DNA of 64,000 nt from Dehalococcoidia bacterium (GCA_009693055.1 SHYA01000002.1:1-64000); one strand, 5' to 3'; positions 1-8,792 are shown, counted from the first letter of the stretch. The notes: a model not told the origin generated them from the letters alone. Translations and numbers: made by a program.

Positions 1-597
1 GAGATGTTTGACCTGTACGACACGCACGCGGCGGAGCTGGGGTACAAGTCCGGCCCGCAGCACCACGCGTACCTGTTTAAGGTGCACGTGGATGAGACGG
101 AGGAGCTGGCGGAGAAAGCCGGCCGGCAGTACCTGGGCGGCGTGTTCAATCCGTTCATCAACCCGGGCAACGAGGCGGCAATCCCGGCGCATCTGTTCCT
201 GCCGCCGGGATACTCTTCCCGTGCGTCGGTGCAGCGCATGGTCAAGCTCAACACGGACACCCAGACGGGCCAGACGAACCTGTTCGGTGGGAGCTACGAG
301 GACAACGTGCGCAAGTACGCCATCATCTCCGGCACTCCGAAGGCGGTGATGCCCAAGGTGCGGCACATCCTTGAGATGCTGCGGCCGGGGACAGTGTTCC
401 TCTGGGACGGCGACGGCGGCATGACCCACGACGACCAGACGAGGAGCCTAAGGCTCCACGGTCAGGAGGTTATTCCGGCCGTCAAGGAGTTGGGCAGGGA
501 GCTGGGCCTGAAGAGCCCGTTTGAGACGAACGACGGCACGGGCATCATGCCCGAGACATGGGCCAAGGTCAAAGAGCAGCAGAAGGTCAAGGCTTAG
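1..597 (+). CDS. LLM-class flavin-dependent monooxygenase, C-terminal part (5' end outside window)
   Basis: The reading frame is open from base 1, and the stop is at 595-597. The 198 residues align throughout with the C-terminal half of the two full-length paralogues at 47757-49022 and 49060-50310: GYKSG, the FKVHVDETEELAE-type stretch, GVFNPFI, PPGYSSRASV, LRPGTVFLWDGDG and a FETNDGTGI tail. The gene therefore begins about 220 codons upstream of the window, and the Met at codon 2 is internal. The family adopts a TIM-barrel luciferase-like fold and uses reduced flavin and O2 to oxidise or cleave small organic substrates; the substrate cannot be deduced. A strong hairpin terminator follows directly, so this is the last gene of its transcript. 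Confidence 0.93.
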   Translation, partial: EMFDLYDTHAAELGYKSGPQHHAYLFKVHVDETEELAEKAGRQYLGGVFNPFINPGNEAAIPAHLFLPPGYSSRASVQRMVKLNTDTQTGQTNLFGGSYEDNVRKYAIISGTPKAVMPKVRHILEMLRPGTVFLWDGDGGMTHDDQTRSLRLHGQEVIPAVKELGRELGLKSPFETNDGTGIMPETWAKVKEQQKVKA

Positions 598-668
598 CGT
601 TTCCTCTCCTGTACAGGAAACGTGTTCCGCCTCCGCGAAGCAAGTGCTAGCGGAGGCGGAACCGTTTT
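598..668 (+). terminator. Tandem hairpins, rho-independent terminator after the LLM gene
   Basis: Two inverted repeats follow the stop codon. The first pairs 598-605 (CGTTTCCT) with 615-622 (AGGAAACG). The second pairs 624-635 (GTTCCGCCTCCG) with 651-662 and is followed by CGTTTT at 663-668. The second stem with its T-run is a standard intrinsic terminator. Confidence 0.75.
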
Positions 669-736
669 AGGGGGTATCCGCCGGTCTCCCCCTTGCCGCG
701 CGAAACACCCCGTGGTACGGTCGAGCTAAGGGACTT

Positions 737-2296
737 ATGTTCAAGAAGCTGCTGATAGCGAACCGAGGCGAGATTGCGTGCCGGGTGATACGAACGGCGC
801 GGGCCATGGGTATCCGGACGGTGGCGGTGTACTCGGACGCAGACGCGAAGGCGCTCCACGTGCAGCAGGCGGACGAAGCCCACCGGCTGGGGCCTTCCAG
901 CGCCGCGCAGAGCTACCTGAGCATTGACCGTATCCTTGGCGTGGCTCGCCGCGCCGGTGCGGATGCGATTCATCCCGGGTACGGGTTCCTCTCGCAAAAC
1001 TCCGCGTTCGCCAAGGCGTGCGCCGAGGCGGGCGTCACGTTCGTGGGGCCGAAGCCCGAGGTGATGCAGGCGATGGGGGATAAGGTGCTTGCGCGCCGCC
1101 TGGCGCAGGAGGCCAAGCTGCCGCTCGTGCCGGGCGTGGAGCGGGAGGTGAGCGACGAGGAGGCGATGGACATCGCGGAGGTGCTGGGTTTCCCCGTGAT
1201 GGTGAAGGCGGCGGAGGGCGGGGGAGGGATCGGTATCCGCGTGGTGCGGCGGCCCAACTCGCTGCAACGGGTGCTGGCCCGCTCGCGCACGCTGGCCGAG
1301 GGGGCGTTTGGCAGCCGTCGCATGTACCTGGAGCGGTTTGTGGAGGACGCCAGCCACGTTGAGGTGCAGGTGCTGGCGGACGAGCACGGCAACGCGGTGC
1401 ACCTGTTTGAGCGGGACTGCTCGGTCCAGCGCCGGAACCAGAAGATTGTGGAAGAGACGCCCTGTCCCAAGCTGGACGACGGGCTGCGACAGGCGCTGTA
1501 CGATGCCGCGCTGTCGCTGGTGCGCCATATCAAGTACACCAACGCGGGGACGGTGGAGTTTCTGGTAGACCGGCAGCACCGCTTCTACTTTCTGGAGATG
1601 AACACGCGCCTCCAGGTGGAGCACGGCATCACCGAGATGGTCACGGGCCTGGACCTGGTGGGGCTTCAGCTCCGCGTCGCCGCGGGCGAACGGCTTCCCT
1701 TCCGGCAGGAAGACATCCAGAGGAAGGGCCACGCGATTGAGGGGCGTCTCTACCCGGAGGAGCCTGAGACGTTCCTCCCGTCGCTGGGCACGCTGCGGAG
1801 CTTTGAGGCGCCGCAGGGCGAGGGGGTCCGCCTGGACAGCGCGCTCTTTGTCGGCTACGAGGTGACGCCGTTCTACGAGCCGATGCTCGGCAAGCTGATG
1901 GCGTGGGGCAAAGACCGGCAGGAGGCGATTGAGCGGCTGGAGAACGCGCTGCGGGAGATGCGGCTCTCGGGGCTGACGGTGAACGTCCCGGTGTTGCGGG
2001 CGGTGCTTGGAGACCCCACGTTCCGCGTGGGCAGCTACGACTGCAATCTCCTGACGCGGCTCACGGGAAAGCGGCGGCACCATCGGAGCTTGGCCCAGTT
2101 GCCGCCCGGTGCCGGAAGCGCGGAGGGGGATGAGCACGAGGACGAGGACGAGGCGCAGAGGGAGCTGGCGGCGGCCGTTGGCCTGGCCCTCGCACTCTCG
2201 GGCAGGAACCCGGTGGCAGCGAAAACGCCGCAATGGAGGCAGGTGGGAAGGCTTGAGCAAATGCGGACGCGGCTTGGCGGCAGGGCGCCGTGGTGA
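737..2296 (+). CDS. accC: Biotin carboxylase subunit of an acyl-CoA/pyruvate carboxylase
   Basis: A 519-residue protein that carboxylates the biotin of a carrier protein using ATP and bicarbonate. It starts MFKKLLIANRGEIACRV, typical of the N-terminal domain. The ATP-grasp domain carries a glycine-rich loop EGGGGIGIRVV (the family usually has GGGGRGMR, so an Arg is replaced by Ile), ERDCSVQRRNQKIVEE, and the catalytic EMNTRLQVEHG. The C-terminal domain has the EGRLYPEEP segment. After about residue 455 there is a non-conserved acidic tail (GDEHEDEDE) not needed for catalysis. The stop overlaps the start of the biotin carrier gene, so the two are co-translated. No carboxyltransferase subunit lies nearby, hence the substrate (acetyl-, propionyl-CoA or pyruvate) is unknown. 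Confidence 0.93.
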   Translation: MFKKLLIANRGEIACRVIRTARAMGIRTVAVYSDADAKALHVQQADEAHRLGPSSAAQSYLSIDRILGVARRAGADAIHPGYGFLSQNSAFAKACAEAGVTFVGPKPEVMQAMGDKVLARRLAQEAKLPLVPGVEREVSDEEAMDIAEVLGFPVMVKAAEGGGGIGIRVVRRPNSLQRVLARSRTLAEGAFGSRRMYLERFVEDASHVEVQVLADEHGNAVHLFERDCSVQRRNQKIVEETPCPKLDDGLRQALYDAALSLVRHIKYTNAGTVEFLVDRQHRFYFLEMNTRLQVEHGITEMVTGLDLVGLQLRVAAGERLPFRQEDIQRKGHAIEGRLYPEEPETFLPSLGTLRSFEAPQGEGVRLDSALFVGYEVTPFYEPMLGKLMAWGKDRQEAIERLENALREMRLSGLTVNVPVLRAVLGDPTFRVGSYDCNLLTRLTGKRRHHRSLAQLPPGAGSAEGDEHEDEDEAQRELAAAVGLALALSGRNPVAAKTPQWRQVGRLEQMRTRLGGRAPW

Positions 2297-2916
2297 CGTC
2301 TGACCCGGTCCTGTGGGAGCTGGCGGCGCGAGGACTGAGCCGCGCCAGGGGTCGGAAGTTCACACTCCTCCTGCGGGGCAGGCGCTATGACGTGCACGTA
2401 AGCAAGCGGGACGGGATGGTGTACCAGGTTGTTGTGAACGGCAGGCCGGTGGACGCCCAGCTTGCGCCGCTGGGCAAGGACATTGCGGAGTTCACCGGCC
2501 CTAGGACCAAGATGTTTCGGGTCCAGGTTGGCGGACGCTGGCTCAAGGTGGAGGTGGGCGCCGGGCGGGCGGGAAACGCTCGGCTGCTGGTGGATGGTCA
2601 GCTGCTGGACATGGAGATGAGGCCGGCTGGACAGGCTCGGGGCGCCCCTGCTGTACCCAAGGTACCTCAAGCGCAGGCTGGCACGCCGGAGGGCGACGCG
2701 CTGGAAAAGCGGATCACCGCCGCGATGCCGGGACGTATCGTAGCCGTGTCGGTCAAGCCTGGGCAGGCGGTCGTGGAGGGGCAGGAGGTGTGCGTGCTGG
2801 AGGCGATGAAGATGGAGCAGATCATTCGCACGCCCACGGCGGGGGTGGTCAAGGCTGTCCCCATCCTTCCAGGCCAGAGCGTGGTAGCGGGCGATTTGCT
2901 GATAGAGATGGAGTAG
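2290..2916 (+). CDS. Biotin carboxyl carrier protein-like subunit
   Basis: This 208-residue protein has a C-terminal biotinyl domain (about residues 138-208) with the canonical biotin attachment motif EAMKM; Lys174 is the acceptor. The domain shows the paired signatures AAMPGRIVAV and AGDLLIEME. The N-terminal ~120 residues form a beta-rich region seen in acyl-CoA carboxylase alpha-chain-like carriers. GTG codons at 2290 and 2293 are both possible starts, and both overlap the accC stop, showing translational coupling. It carries CO2 from the biotin carboxylase to a carboxyltransferase encoded elsewhere. Confidence 0.9.
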   Translation: MVTSDPVLWELAARGLSRARGRKFTLLLRGRRYDVHVSKRDGMVYQVVVNGRPVDAQLAPLGKDIAEFTGPRTKMFRVQVGGRWLKVEVGAGRAGNARLLVDGQLLDMEMRPAGQARGAPAVPKVPQAQAGTPEGDALEKRITAAMPGRIVAVSVKPGQAVVEGQEVCVLEAMKMEQIIRTPTAGVVKAVPILPGQSVVAGDLLIEME

Positions 2917-2939
2917 GTGACAGCTCGCCGGAGAAGCGG

Positions 2940-3059
2940 CTAGCGCTTCCAGCCGAAAGCGACCCGGGTGCCATTGCGTTTCCCGGTGCCTTTATTGATC
3001 TTCGCGGCAAACTCCTCGGCGCTCTCCGGCTTCTTCTCGCGTTTTTTGCTCTTTACCAT
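2940..3059 (-). CDS. Small basic protein of unknown function (39 aa)
   Basis: A short ORF on the minus strand fills the gap between the carrier gene and the M16 peptidase. It starts ATG at 3059, and an AAGGA Shine-Dalgarno lies 6 bases upstream. It encodes a Lys/Arg-rich peptide starting MVKSKKREKKPESAEEF and ending VAFGWKR. It has no signal peptide or membrane segment. The RBS, the absence of overlap with neighbours and the ordered composition (basic N-terminus, amphipathic middle, aromatic-basic end) support a real gene. I do not recognise a family. Confidence 0.5.
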   Translation of the reverse strand: MVKSKKREKKPESAEEFAAKINKGTGKRNGTRVAFGWKR

Positions 3060-3109
3060 CGTTGTTCCTTCCCTCAGATCTTGGCAGGTCTTGGTGAAAC
3101 CGGGGATTG

Positions 3110-4372
3110 CTAGAGCCGGAGCGCCCGCGCAAAACGGGCCTCGCTGCGGAACGGTCCGACAACCGCAAGGTTGAGCGCCTTGTTGACGAGGACCTGCTGG
3201 GCCACGCGTTGCACGTCCTGGGCCGTCACCGCGTCCAGGCGCGCGCAGACCTGCTCCACCGTTGGGATGCGGCCCTCCAGCAGCTCGTAGCTCCCGGCCC
3301 AGTAACCGAGGACGCGGGTGTCCTCCATGCGGAGCATGAGCCGTCCCTTGGCCATCTCCTTGGCTTTCTGGAGCTCGTCTTCCGGGACAAGCTCCTTCAT
3401 CTTCGCCAGCTCCTGGAGGGTCACTTCCAGGGCGTGGATGGCGTTCTTGGGGTCAGTGGCTGCGTAGGTGACCATGCAGCCGGCGTCCTGGAAGTGGCTG
3501 GTGTAGCTGTGGACGTCGTAGACGAGGGCGCGGCGCTCCCGGAGCTCCACGAAGAGGCGGCTGCTCATTCCCTCGCCCAGGACGACGCTGAGCAGATCCA
3601 GGGCGTAGCGGTCCGGATGGATGGATGGGAAGCCGTGCAAGGCGAGCGCGATGTGCGCCTGGTCGGTCTTCCGGTACTCCAGCCGCACCTGGGGGTCTTT
3701 CTGGCCGTTGACCGCTGGGAACCAGTCCAGGGGCATGGCGGTCGGCCACGCTGAGAGGAGCGGCGCCATCTGCTCCACCACCGTCTGGTGGGGCATGTCG
3801 CTCACGACGCTGATCACGGCGTTTGAAGGGATGTACTGCTGGCGCAACAGGGTGAGCAGGCGGTCGCGGCTGATGCCCCGGACGGAGTCGGGCGTGCCGC
3901 CGACGTCGCGGCCAAGGGGCTGGTTGGGCCACAGCACCTCATCAATGAGCAGCTCCAGCCGGCTGTCCGGGTGGTCGTTGGTGCTGGCCAGCTCCTCAAG
4001 GATGACGTTGCGCTCCTTCTCCAGCTCGGCGGGTTCAAGGATGGAGCGCAGGAGCATATCCACGAGGAGGTCTCTGGCCAGGGCGAAGTGTGGCCGCGCG
4101 ACCTTTGCCCAGTAGGTGGTCATCTCTTTCTGGGTTGAGGCGTTCATGACGCCGCCGACGCGCTCAATGGCCTCGCTGACCTGGCCTGGGACGGGGTAGC
4201 GCTGCGTCCCCTTGAAGCACAGGTGTTCGAGGAAGTGGAAGGCGCCACCGTCTGCCTCTGTCTCATACCTGGACCCGGCGCCCAGGAAGACCGCCAGGTT
4301 CACGGAGTAGTACTGCGGCAGCGTGGCCGTGACGATGCGGATGCCATTTTCAAGGATGCTCTTCTGGAACAT
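3110..4372 (-). CDS. M16 family zinc metallopeptidase (processing-peptidase-like)
   Basis: A 420-residue protein of the insulinase/mitochondrial-processing-peptidase family. The inverted zinc motif HxxEH is intact at residues 46-50 (HFLEH: His46, Glu49, His50), with the third ligand probably Glu126/127 in NVILEELAS. The conserved GGVMNAST (about 73-80) and the C-terminal-half signature RERRALVYDV (substrate-binding Arg/Tyr region) are present, so both half-domains are complete. Length matches the single-chain M16B type. It is cytoplasmic (no signal peptide) and degrades or processes peptides. It is oriented tail-to-tail with the biotin carrier gene and divergent from transketolase. Confidence 0.92.
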   Translation of the reverse strand: MFQKSILENGIRIVTATLPQYYSVNLAVFLGAGSRYETEADGGAFHFLEHLCFKGTQRYPVPGQVSEAIERVGGVMNASTQKEMTTYWAKVARPHFALARDLLVDMLLRSILEPAELEKERNVILEELASTNDHPDSRLELLIDEVLWPNQPLGRDVGGTPDSVRGISRDRLLTLLRQQYIPSNAVISVVSDMPHQTVVEQMAPLLSAWPTAMPLDWFPAVNGQKDPQVRLEYRKTDQAHIALALHGFPSIHPDRYALDLLSVVLGEGMSSRLFVELRERRALVYDVHSYTSHFQDAGCMVTYAATDPKNAIHALEVTLQELAKMKELVPEDELQKAKEMAKGRLMLRMEDTRVLGYWAGSYELLEGRIPTVEQVCARLDAVTAQDVQRVAQQVLVNKALNLAVVGPFRSEARFARALRL

Positions 4373-4512
4373 ACCCTTATTCTAGGCGGGCGCGGCCTTT
4401 GGGTCAAACGCGGGGCGACACGGCCAGGCGGAGGCGGCGAAGCCCGTCCGCAGGCCTTTAGCCTAGACAATGACGCTAGTCTCCTGGCATACTCCAGGGC
4501 AAGGGAGGAGAC

Positions 4513-5412
4513 ATGGCAGCGAGCCAGGGGACGCCAGGAGGCGCGAGGGCCACGGCGCCGTCTTTAGCGGGCCGTGACGATGCTCATCACGGCATGAGCC
4601 TGGAGCAGCTCCGGGCGCTTGCCATGCAGGTCCGGCGAGACATCCTCCTAATGACCACCGAGGCGAAGAGCGGCCACCCCGGCGGCTCCCTCTCGGCAGT
4701 TGAGATTGTGACGGCGCTGTACGGCTGTGTGCTGCGCCATGACCCCAAGAACCCACGGTGGCTCGACCGCGACCACTTCATCCTCAGCAAGGGGCACGCC
4801 TGTCCCGTCCTGTACGCCACGCTGGCCCGCTTCGGCTATTTCCCCGTTGAGGAGCTCAACACGTTCCGCAAGCTGGGCAGCCGCCTGCAGGGGCACGCCA
4901 ACCTGAAGGCGCCGGGCGTGGAGATGGCCTCCGGCTCGCTGGGCCAGGGGCTCTCATTCGGAATCGGCACCGCGCTGGCTGGGCGGCTGGACCGGAAGGC
5001 GTACCGCACGTACGTGCTCCTTGGCGACGGGGAGTGTGACGAGGGGCAGGTGTGGGAGGCCGCGATGGCGGCGGCGCACTACAAGCTGGATACGCTCATC
5101 GCGTTTGTGGACAGGAACCGGATACAAAACGACCGATTTGTCTCGCAGGTGATGGAGCTGGAGCCGTTGGCGGAGAAGTGGCGGGCCTTTGGCTGGAACG
5201 TGGCGGAGGTTGACGGCCACGACCACGCTCAGGTCCTGAGCGCGGTGGCTGCAGCCAAGGCGGTCGCGGGCAAGCCGTCCGTCATCATCGCGCATACGGT
5301 CAAGGGGAAGGGCGTCAGCTTCATGGAGAACAACCCGGAGTACCACGGCAAAGCAGCCACGAAGGAGCAGTTGGGCATTGCGCTTAAGGAGTTGGATGGG
5401 GCCTCATCCTGA
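4513..5412 (+). CDS. Transketolase, N-terminal (TPP-binding) subunit
   Basis: 299 residues forming the first half of a split transketolase. Motifs: SGHPGGSLSAVEI, LSKGHACPVLYA, GSLGQGLSFGIG, and the TPP/Mg signature GDGECDEGQVWEA with the following Asn in DRNRIQND. ATG at 4513 is preceded by GGGAGGAG at good spacing; an in-frame ATG at 4594 lacks this. The partner half follows after 36 bases. Together they move two-carbon ketol units in the non-oxidative pentose phosphate pathway. Split transketolases are common in Chloroflexota and archaea. Confidence 0.95.
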   Translation: MAASQGTPGGARATAPSLAGRDDAHHGMSLEQLRALAMQVRRDILLMTTEAKSGHPGGSLSAVEIVTALYGCVLRHDPKNPRWLDRDHFILSKGHACPVLYATLARFGYFPVEELNTFRKLGSRLQGHANLKAPGVEMASGSLGQGLSFGIGTALAGRLDRKAYRTYVLLGDGECDEGQVWEAAMAAAHYKLDTLIAFVDRNRIQNDRFVSQVMELEPLAEKWRAFGWNVAEVDGHDHAQVLSAVAAAKAVAGKPSVIIAHTVKGKGVSFMENNPEYHGKAATKEQLGIALKELDGASS

Positions 5413-5448
5413 GTCCTGGGCAGCGGATGCCCCCTGGAGACAGTGCAC

Positions 5449-6405
5449 ATGACGACGACGCAGCGGTTCCCACTGGCCTCAACCCGTGAGACGTTTGGGA
5501 AGGTGCTCCTGGAGCTGGGGAAGGAGAACCCGAACATCGTGGTGGTGGGCGGCGACCTGAACAAATCCACGTTTGCGAACCTGTTTGGGGCGGCGTTTCC
5601 GGAGCGGTTCTTTGACCTTGGCGCCGCTGAGCAGAACATGATGAGTCTGGCTGCGGGGCTGGCCTGCGCCGGGAAGGTACCGGTCTGCAACACCTTTGCG
5701 GTGTTCGCGACGGGGCGGCCCTTTGACCAGATCCGCACGAGCATCGCGCAGCCAAACCTCAACGTCAAGATCGTGGCTACGCACGCGGGCCTCTCCGTGG
5801 GCGAGGACGGTACGTCGGCTCAGGCGATTGAGGACCTGGCGTTGATGACCTCGCTGCCGACCATGACGGTGATTGCGCCCGCGGACGCTGTTGAGACGGA
5901 GCAGGCGGTCCGGGCGGCGCTGAATCACGCGGGCCCGGTGTACATACGGCTGTACCGCCCTGCTACCCCGGTGGTGCACTCGAAGGGCTGCGAGTTCAAG
6001 CTGGGGAAAGCGGAGCTGCTCCGCGACGGCGGCGACGCGACTGTTATCGCCTGCGGCGTGATGGTGGCTGCCGCGCTGGAGGCGGCGGAAACGCTGGCTG
6101 GAGAGGGGATACGCTGTCGCGTCCTGAACATGCACACGCTCCAGCCGCTGGACGAGCAGGCGATTGAGCAGGCTGCGAGGGAGACGGGCGCTGTGGTGAC
6201 GGCGGAGGAGCACTTGATTCACGGCGGGCTTGGGAGCCTGGTGGCTACCGTGCTTGCGCGGTGCGCGCCGACGCCTATGGAGTTTGTGGCGCTGCAACGC
6301 TACGCGGAGTCCGGAAAGGGCGATGAGCTGTTACAGAAGTACGGGCTCACCGCGGCGGACGTGGCCGAAGCGGTGCGCAAGGTGCTCCGGCGGAAGAGGC
6401 GCTAG
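5449..6405 (+). CDS. Transketolase, C-terminal subunit
   Basis: About 318 residues carrying the pyrimidine-binding and C-terminal transketolase domains. Recognisable segments: the early VVVGGDLNKS, FDLGAAEQNMMSLAAGLA (with the catalytic Glu that activates TPP), THAGLSVGEDGTSAQAIEDLA, and the C-terminal AEEHLIHGGLGSLVA. The ATG at 5449 sits 10 bases after GGAG (5435-5438); the GTG at 5443 is the in-frame alternative but too close to the RBS. It forms the functional enzyme with the preceding gene and is followed by a repeat-rich gap. Confidence 0.94.
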   Translation: MTTTQRFPLASTRETFGKVLLELGKENPNIVVVGGDLNKSTFANLFGAAFPERFFDLGAAEQNMMSLAAGLACAGKVPVCNTFAVFATGRPFDQIRTSIAQPNLNVKIVATHAGLSVGEDGTSAQAIEDLALMTSLPTMTVIAPADAVETEQAVRAALNHAGPVYIRLYRPATPVVHSKGCEFKLGKAELLRDGGDATVIACGVMVAAALEAAETLAGEGIRCRVLNMHTLQPLDEQAIEQAARETGAVVTAEEHLIHGGLGSLVATVLARCAPTPMEFVALQRYAESGKGDELLQKYGLTAADVAEAVRKVLRRKRR

Positions 6406-6526
6406 CACCACATTTCGTAACCTGCTTGCACAAAGCCGGACTCAACTCCGCTCACCCTGAGCCTGTCGAAGGGCGAGCGGGTGCGTGACAGACCTCACCC
6501 TCCTTTGTCTTCTCTCAGGACAGGCC

Positions 6527-6798
6527 TATCCCCCTCTCCATCGCATGGCTTTGCCTCGAAAGTTTGCGGGCGGCCATGACCACCTGCGTGGGGTCTAGGT
6601 ACTACTCGGTGGTTTTCAAGTGATACCTCATCCCCTCAATCCCCTTCTCCTGCAGGAGAAGGGGACAAACAGCTCTAGAGAGGGGGGCGAAGCCTCCCTC
6701 TCTAGGACGTGACCACCCCACGGCGTTATAACCAGCGAGTCGTTTGCGAAGTCGTGCGTAAGTTTGAGGCAAAGCCCCATCGCATGGAGAGGGGGATA
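6527..6798. repeat. Composite inverted-repeat element in the transketolase-imp gap
   Basis: The 460-base gap 6406-6868 has no convincing gene. Its arms 6527-6568 and 6757-6798 are near-perfect inverted copies over about 40 bases (outer ends TATCCCCCTCTCCATCGCATG and the complement). Nested inside are a copy of the CCTCAYCCC...GGGGA hairpin family (6626-6666) and a second hairpin around 6673-6703 (CTAGAGAGGG / CCCTCTCTAG). This looks like a non-coding mobile element with another repeat inserted into it. 6440-6526 holds further fragments of the AGCCTGTCGAAGGGC / CTCAGGACAGG repeat type. Confidence 0.7.
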
Positions 6799-6868
6799 GC
6801 TTGCTTCTCTGCCCAGCACGCTGGCGGAATCGGCCCGTCCGCCATAGGATGGGTGCGGGAGGTCGCCG

Positions 6869-7834
6869 GTGGAAGCGCAAGAGCTGAAGGAGATAGAGCA
6901 GCAGGCCGCTGAGGTGGCCTGGGGCGCTGGGCGCCTGCTTCTTGGCCGGTTCCAGCAGCCCATGACGGTGGAATGGAAGGGAAAGCGAGCGGGCCGCGAT
7001 CCCGTGACCGACGTGGACCGCCAGGTGGAGAGCTACATCGCGGAGGAGCTGACGAAGCGGTTCCCGTCGCACGCCATCGTAGGGGAAGAGGGGGCGGGGA
7101 AGGGGAGCGCCGCCGCGCCCTGCACGTGGGTGGTTGATGCGCTGGACGGCACCACGAATTTCTTCAATGGGCTGCCCGCGTTTGCGTGCTCCATAGGGCT
7201 GCTTGAGCACGGCGCGCCGGTTGCGGCCGTGGTGTTTGTCCCGTGGCCGGTTGCCGAGGGGGGCATGGTGCTCCACGCCAGCAAAGGTGGAGGGACCTGG
7301 GCGGGCACAGAGCGGTTGACGCTTCAGCAGGACGCCACGCTTGCGGGACGGCTGGTGGTGCTGCCGCGCGGGGCCTTCCGATTGAGGGGGGAGTCGCGGC
7401 GCGCCGGCGTGGAACGGCGCAGCGTCGGGAGCATCGCCTACGAGCTCGCCGCGACGGCGCTGGGGATCTATCAATACGTGCTCTTCGCCTCGCCCAGGAT
7501 TTGGGATGTGGGCGCGGGCGCGCTGCTCGTCCGAGAGGCGGGCGGCGCAGTTATGACATATCAGGGAGGCAAGGCGTGGACCGCTTCCGACGCGCTTGCG
7601 GAGCGTAAGAGCGACGCGAAGGACGCCGTCCCTGGAGCGCTGGGGCAAGATGAGCTGCGCGAGTGGTCGAGGCCGGTGCTCGCCGGCTCCCGGTCGGCCG
7701 TGGAGCGGGTAGCACGCGATATCACGCCGTACCGCCCGCTGCTCCCCGCCCTTGCGCGGCTGCTGCGCGGCGCTGCCGGCACAGGAAGGGGCGCACCAGA
7801 AACGCCAAAGCCGACTCCGCGCCAGGGCGGCTAG
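6869..7834 (+). CDS. Inositol monophosphatase family protein
   Basis: A 321-residue Mg-dependent sugar/inositol phosphatase. The three metal-binding motifs are present: GEEGAG (Glu ligand), DALDGTTNF (classic DxxDGTxN) and WDVGAGALLVREAGG; DPVTDVD lies upstream as expected. GTG at 6869 is preceded by GGGAGG at 6-base spacing. The last ~70 residues (after about 250) are a low-complexity, Arg/Pro-rich extension beyond the usual ~260-residue family length. The substrate could be myo-inositol-1-phosphate, histidinol phosphate, fructose-1,6-bisphosphate or PAP; the sequence alone does not decide. Confidence 0.9.
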   Translation: MEAQELKEIEQQAAEVAWGAGRLLLGRFQQPMTVEWKGKRAGRDPVTDVDRQVESYIAEELTKRFPSHAIVGEEGAGKGSAAAPCTWVVDALDGTTNFFNGLPAFACSIGLLEHGAPVAAVVFVPWPVAEGGMVLHASKGGGTWAGTERLTLQQDATLAGRLVVLPRGAFRLRGESRRAGVERRSVGSIAYELAATALGIYQYVLFASPRIWDVGAGALLVREAGGAVMTYQGGKAWTASDALAERKSDAKDAVPGALGQDELREWSRPVLAGSRSAVERVARDITPYRPLLPALARLLRGAAGTGRGAPETPKPTPRQGG

Positions 7835-7852
7835 TTCGCGCTTGCGGAAAAG

Positions 7853-7935
7853 GGTCACGCCGAGGGGACTCTTAGCCCTCCTTCGGCTTCGCTCAGGACA
7901 GGCTCTCGGGCCCCCCCTACTGTCATTCTGAGGGA
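7853..7935. repeat. Intergenic repeat (copy 1 of a family; inverted copy at 23025-23113)
   Basis: This ~83-base block runs from GGGTCACGCCGAGGGGACT through CCTTCGGCTTCGCTCAGGA to TGTCATTCTGAGGGA. The same sequence occurs in the opposite orientation at about 23025-23113 with only small changes. It lies in a gap between convergent genes. Confidence 0.75.
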
Positions 7936-7985
7936 GTCCTTCAGCCGAAGGACGGCCGAGCGGCGTCTGTGGTGGGAAGCGCGCT

Positions 7986-8792
7986 TTAGAGCCACGGCCA
8001 CGGGACGCCGCCCTCGTGTGTCTCCGGGTAGCAGCGGCGGGAGAGGATGGTCTCGCGCCGTTTCCTGAGGGCGGAAAGCTCATGGTTGGAAAGCAGCTTG
8101 CTCAGCTCCACGAGCGGCCCTTGGAGCGGGCTGAGGACGTCTCCGAGGCGCTCCACGTCCGCCAGAAGCAGGGCGGGGACCGGCTGCCCGGCGACATCCC
8201 AGATGACCGTCCGTAGCTTGGGCGCCACGTTAAAGGTGAGGCCGTGGTCTATGCCCCACACCTTCCCGTCCGGCGAGAGGAGGCAGTGGCCCGCTTTCCG
8301 GTCTGCGTTGTTCGCCAGCCAGTCAAAGAGGGCCATGCGCTGGAAGTCAGGGATGTGCTGTTCTCGGATGGTGAAGTAGTGGCAGTCCGGCTCGTGCTTG
8401 ATGTGGAGCTGGACTGAGCCTGGGCCGTACGGCCCTTCGCGCACGACGGTAGGGGGCACGAAGCACCAGCCCAACGCCTCGGCGAGCAGGTAGGTGGCCC
8501 GTTCCCTGAGGTGAAGGGTCCCCTGAGGGAAGTCCCAGAGGGGGTTCTCTCCGTCCCGTGGCTTGTAGATCGCTTCGCAAGAGGCCCCGTCCTGCGCGCG
8601 CAGGGAGACGCGGAAGGTGTAGTTGGTGCCGCGCGGGATGGCCGAGCACGAGGTGATCTGGCCTTCCTGAAGCAGCCCAAGCACAGCCTCTTGGCTCGTC
8701 CCGCCGATGCCTCCTGCGCGCTGAGGCGTTGCTGCGGGACTCGCTGCGGCGCCTTCGTTCGGCGCACCTTTTCTCGAAGGCTTGGTTTCCAC
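7986..8792 (-). CDS. SCO1664 family protein (PI3/PI4-kinase-like fold)
   Basis: 268 residues. The core is a protein of the SCO1664 family, known mainly from Actinobacteria and Chloroflexota and related to phosphatidylinositol-kinase-like folds. Visible conserved segments are FRVSLRAQDG, EAIYKPRDGENPLWDFP (Lys of the nucleotide pocket), NNADRKAGHCLL (catalytic-loop-like Asn/Asp/Arg) and WGIDHGLTF (metal-binding Asp). The first ~30 residues are a variable, Ala/Pro-rich leader. Biochemical activity is not established for the family. It is convergent with the phosphatase gene. Confidence 0.85.
   Translation of the reverse strand: METKPSRKGAPNEGAAASPAATPQRAGGIGGTSQEAVLGLLQEGQITSCSAIPRGTNYTFRVSLRAQDGASCEAIYKPRDGENPLWDFPQGTLHLRERATYLLAEALGWCFVPPTVVREGPYGPGSVQLHIKHEPDCHYFTIREQHIPDFQRMALFDWLANNADRKAGHCLLSPDGKVWGIDHGLTFNVAPKLRTVIWDVAGQPVPALLLADVERLGDVLSPLQGPLVELSKLLSNHELSALRKRRETILSRRCYPETHEGGVPWPWL

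Noticed and set aside
647-2260. 537-codon frame antisense to the biotin carboxylase gene
   Set aside because: Arg/His/Pro-rich product, no RBS, exactly opposite a strongly conserved gene; a GC-rich shadow frame.
6602-8083. 493-codon minus-strand frame over the phosphatase gene and flanking repeats
   Set aside because: Made of repeat sequence and the antisense of a conserved gene.
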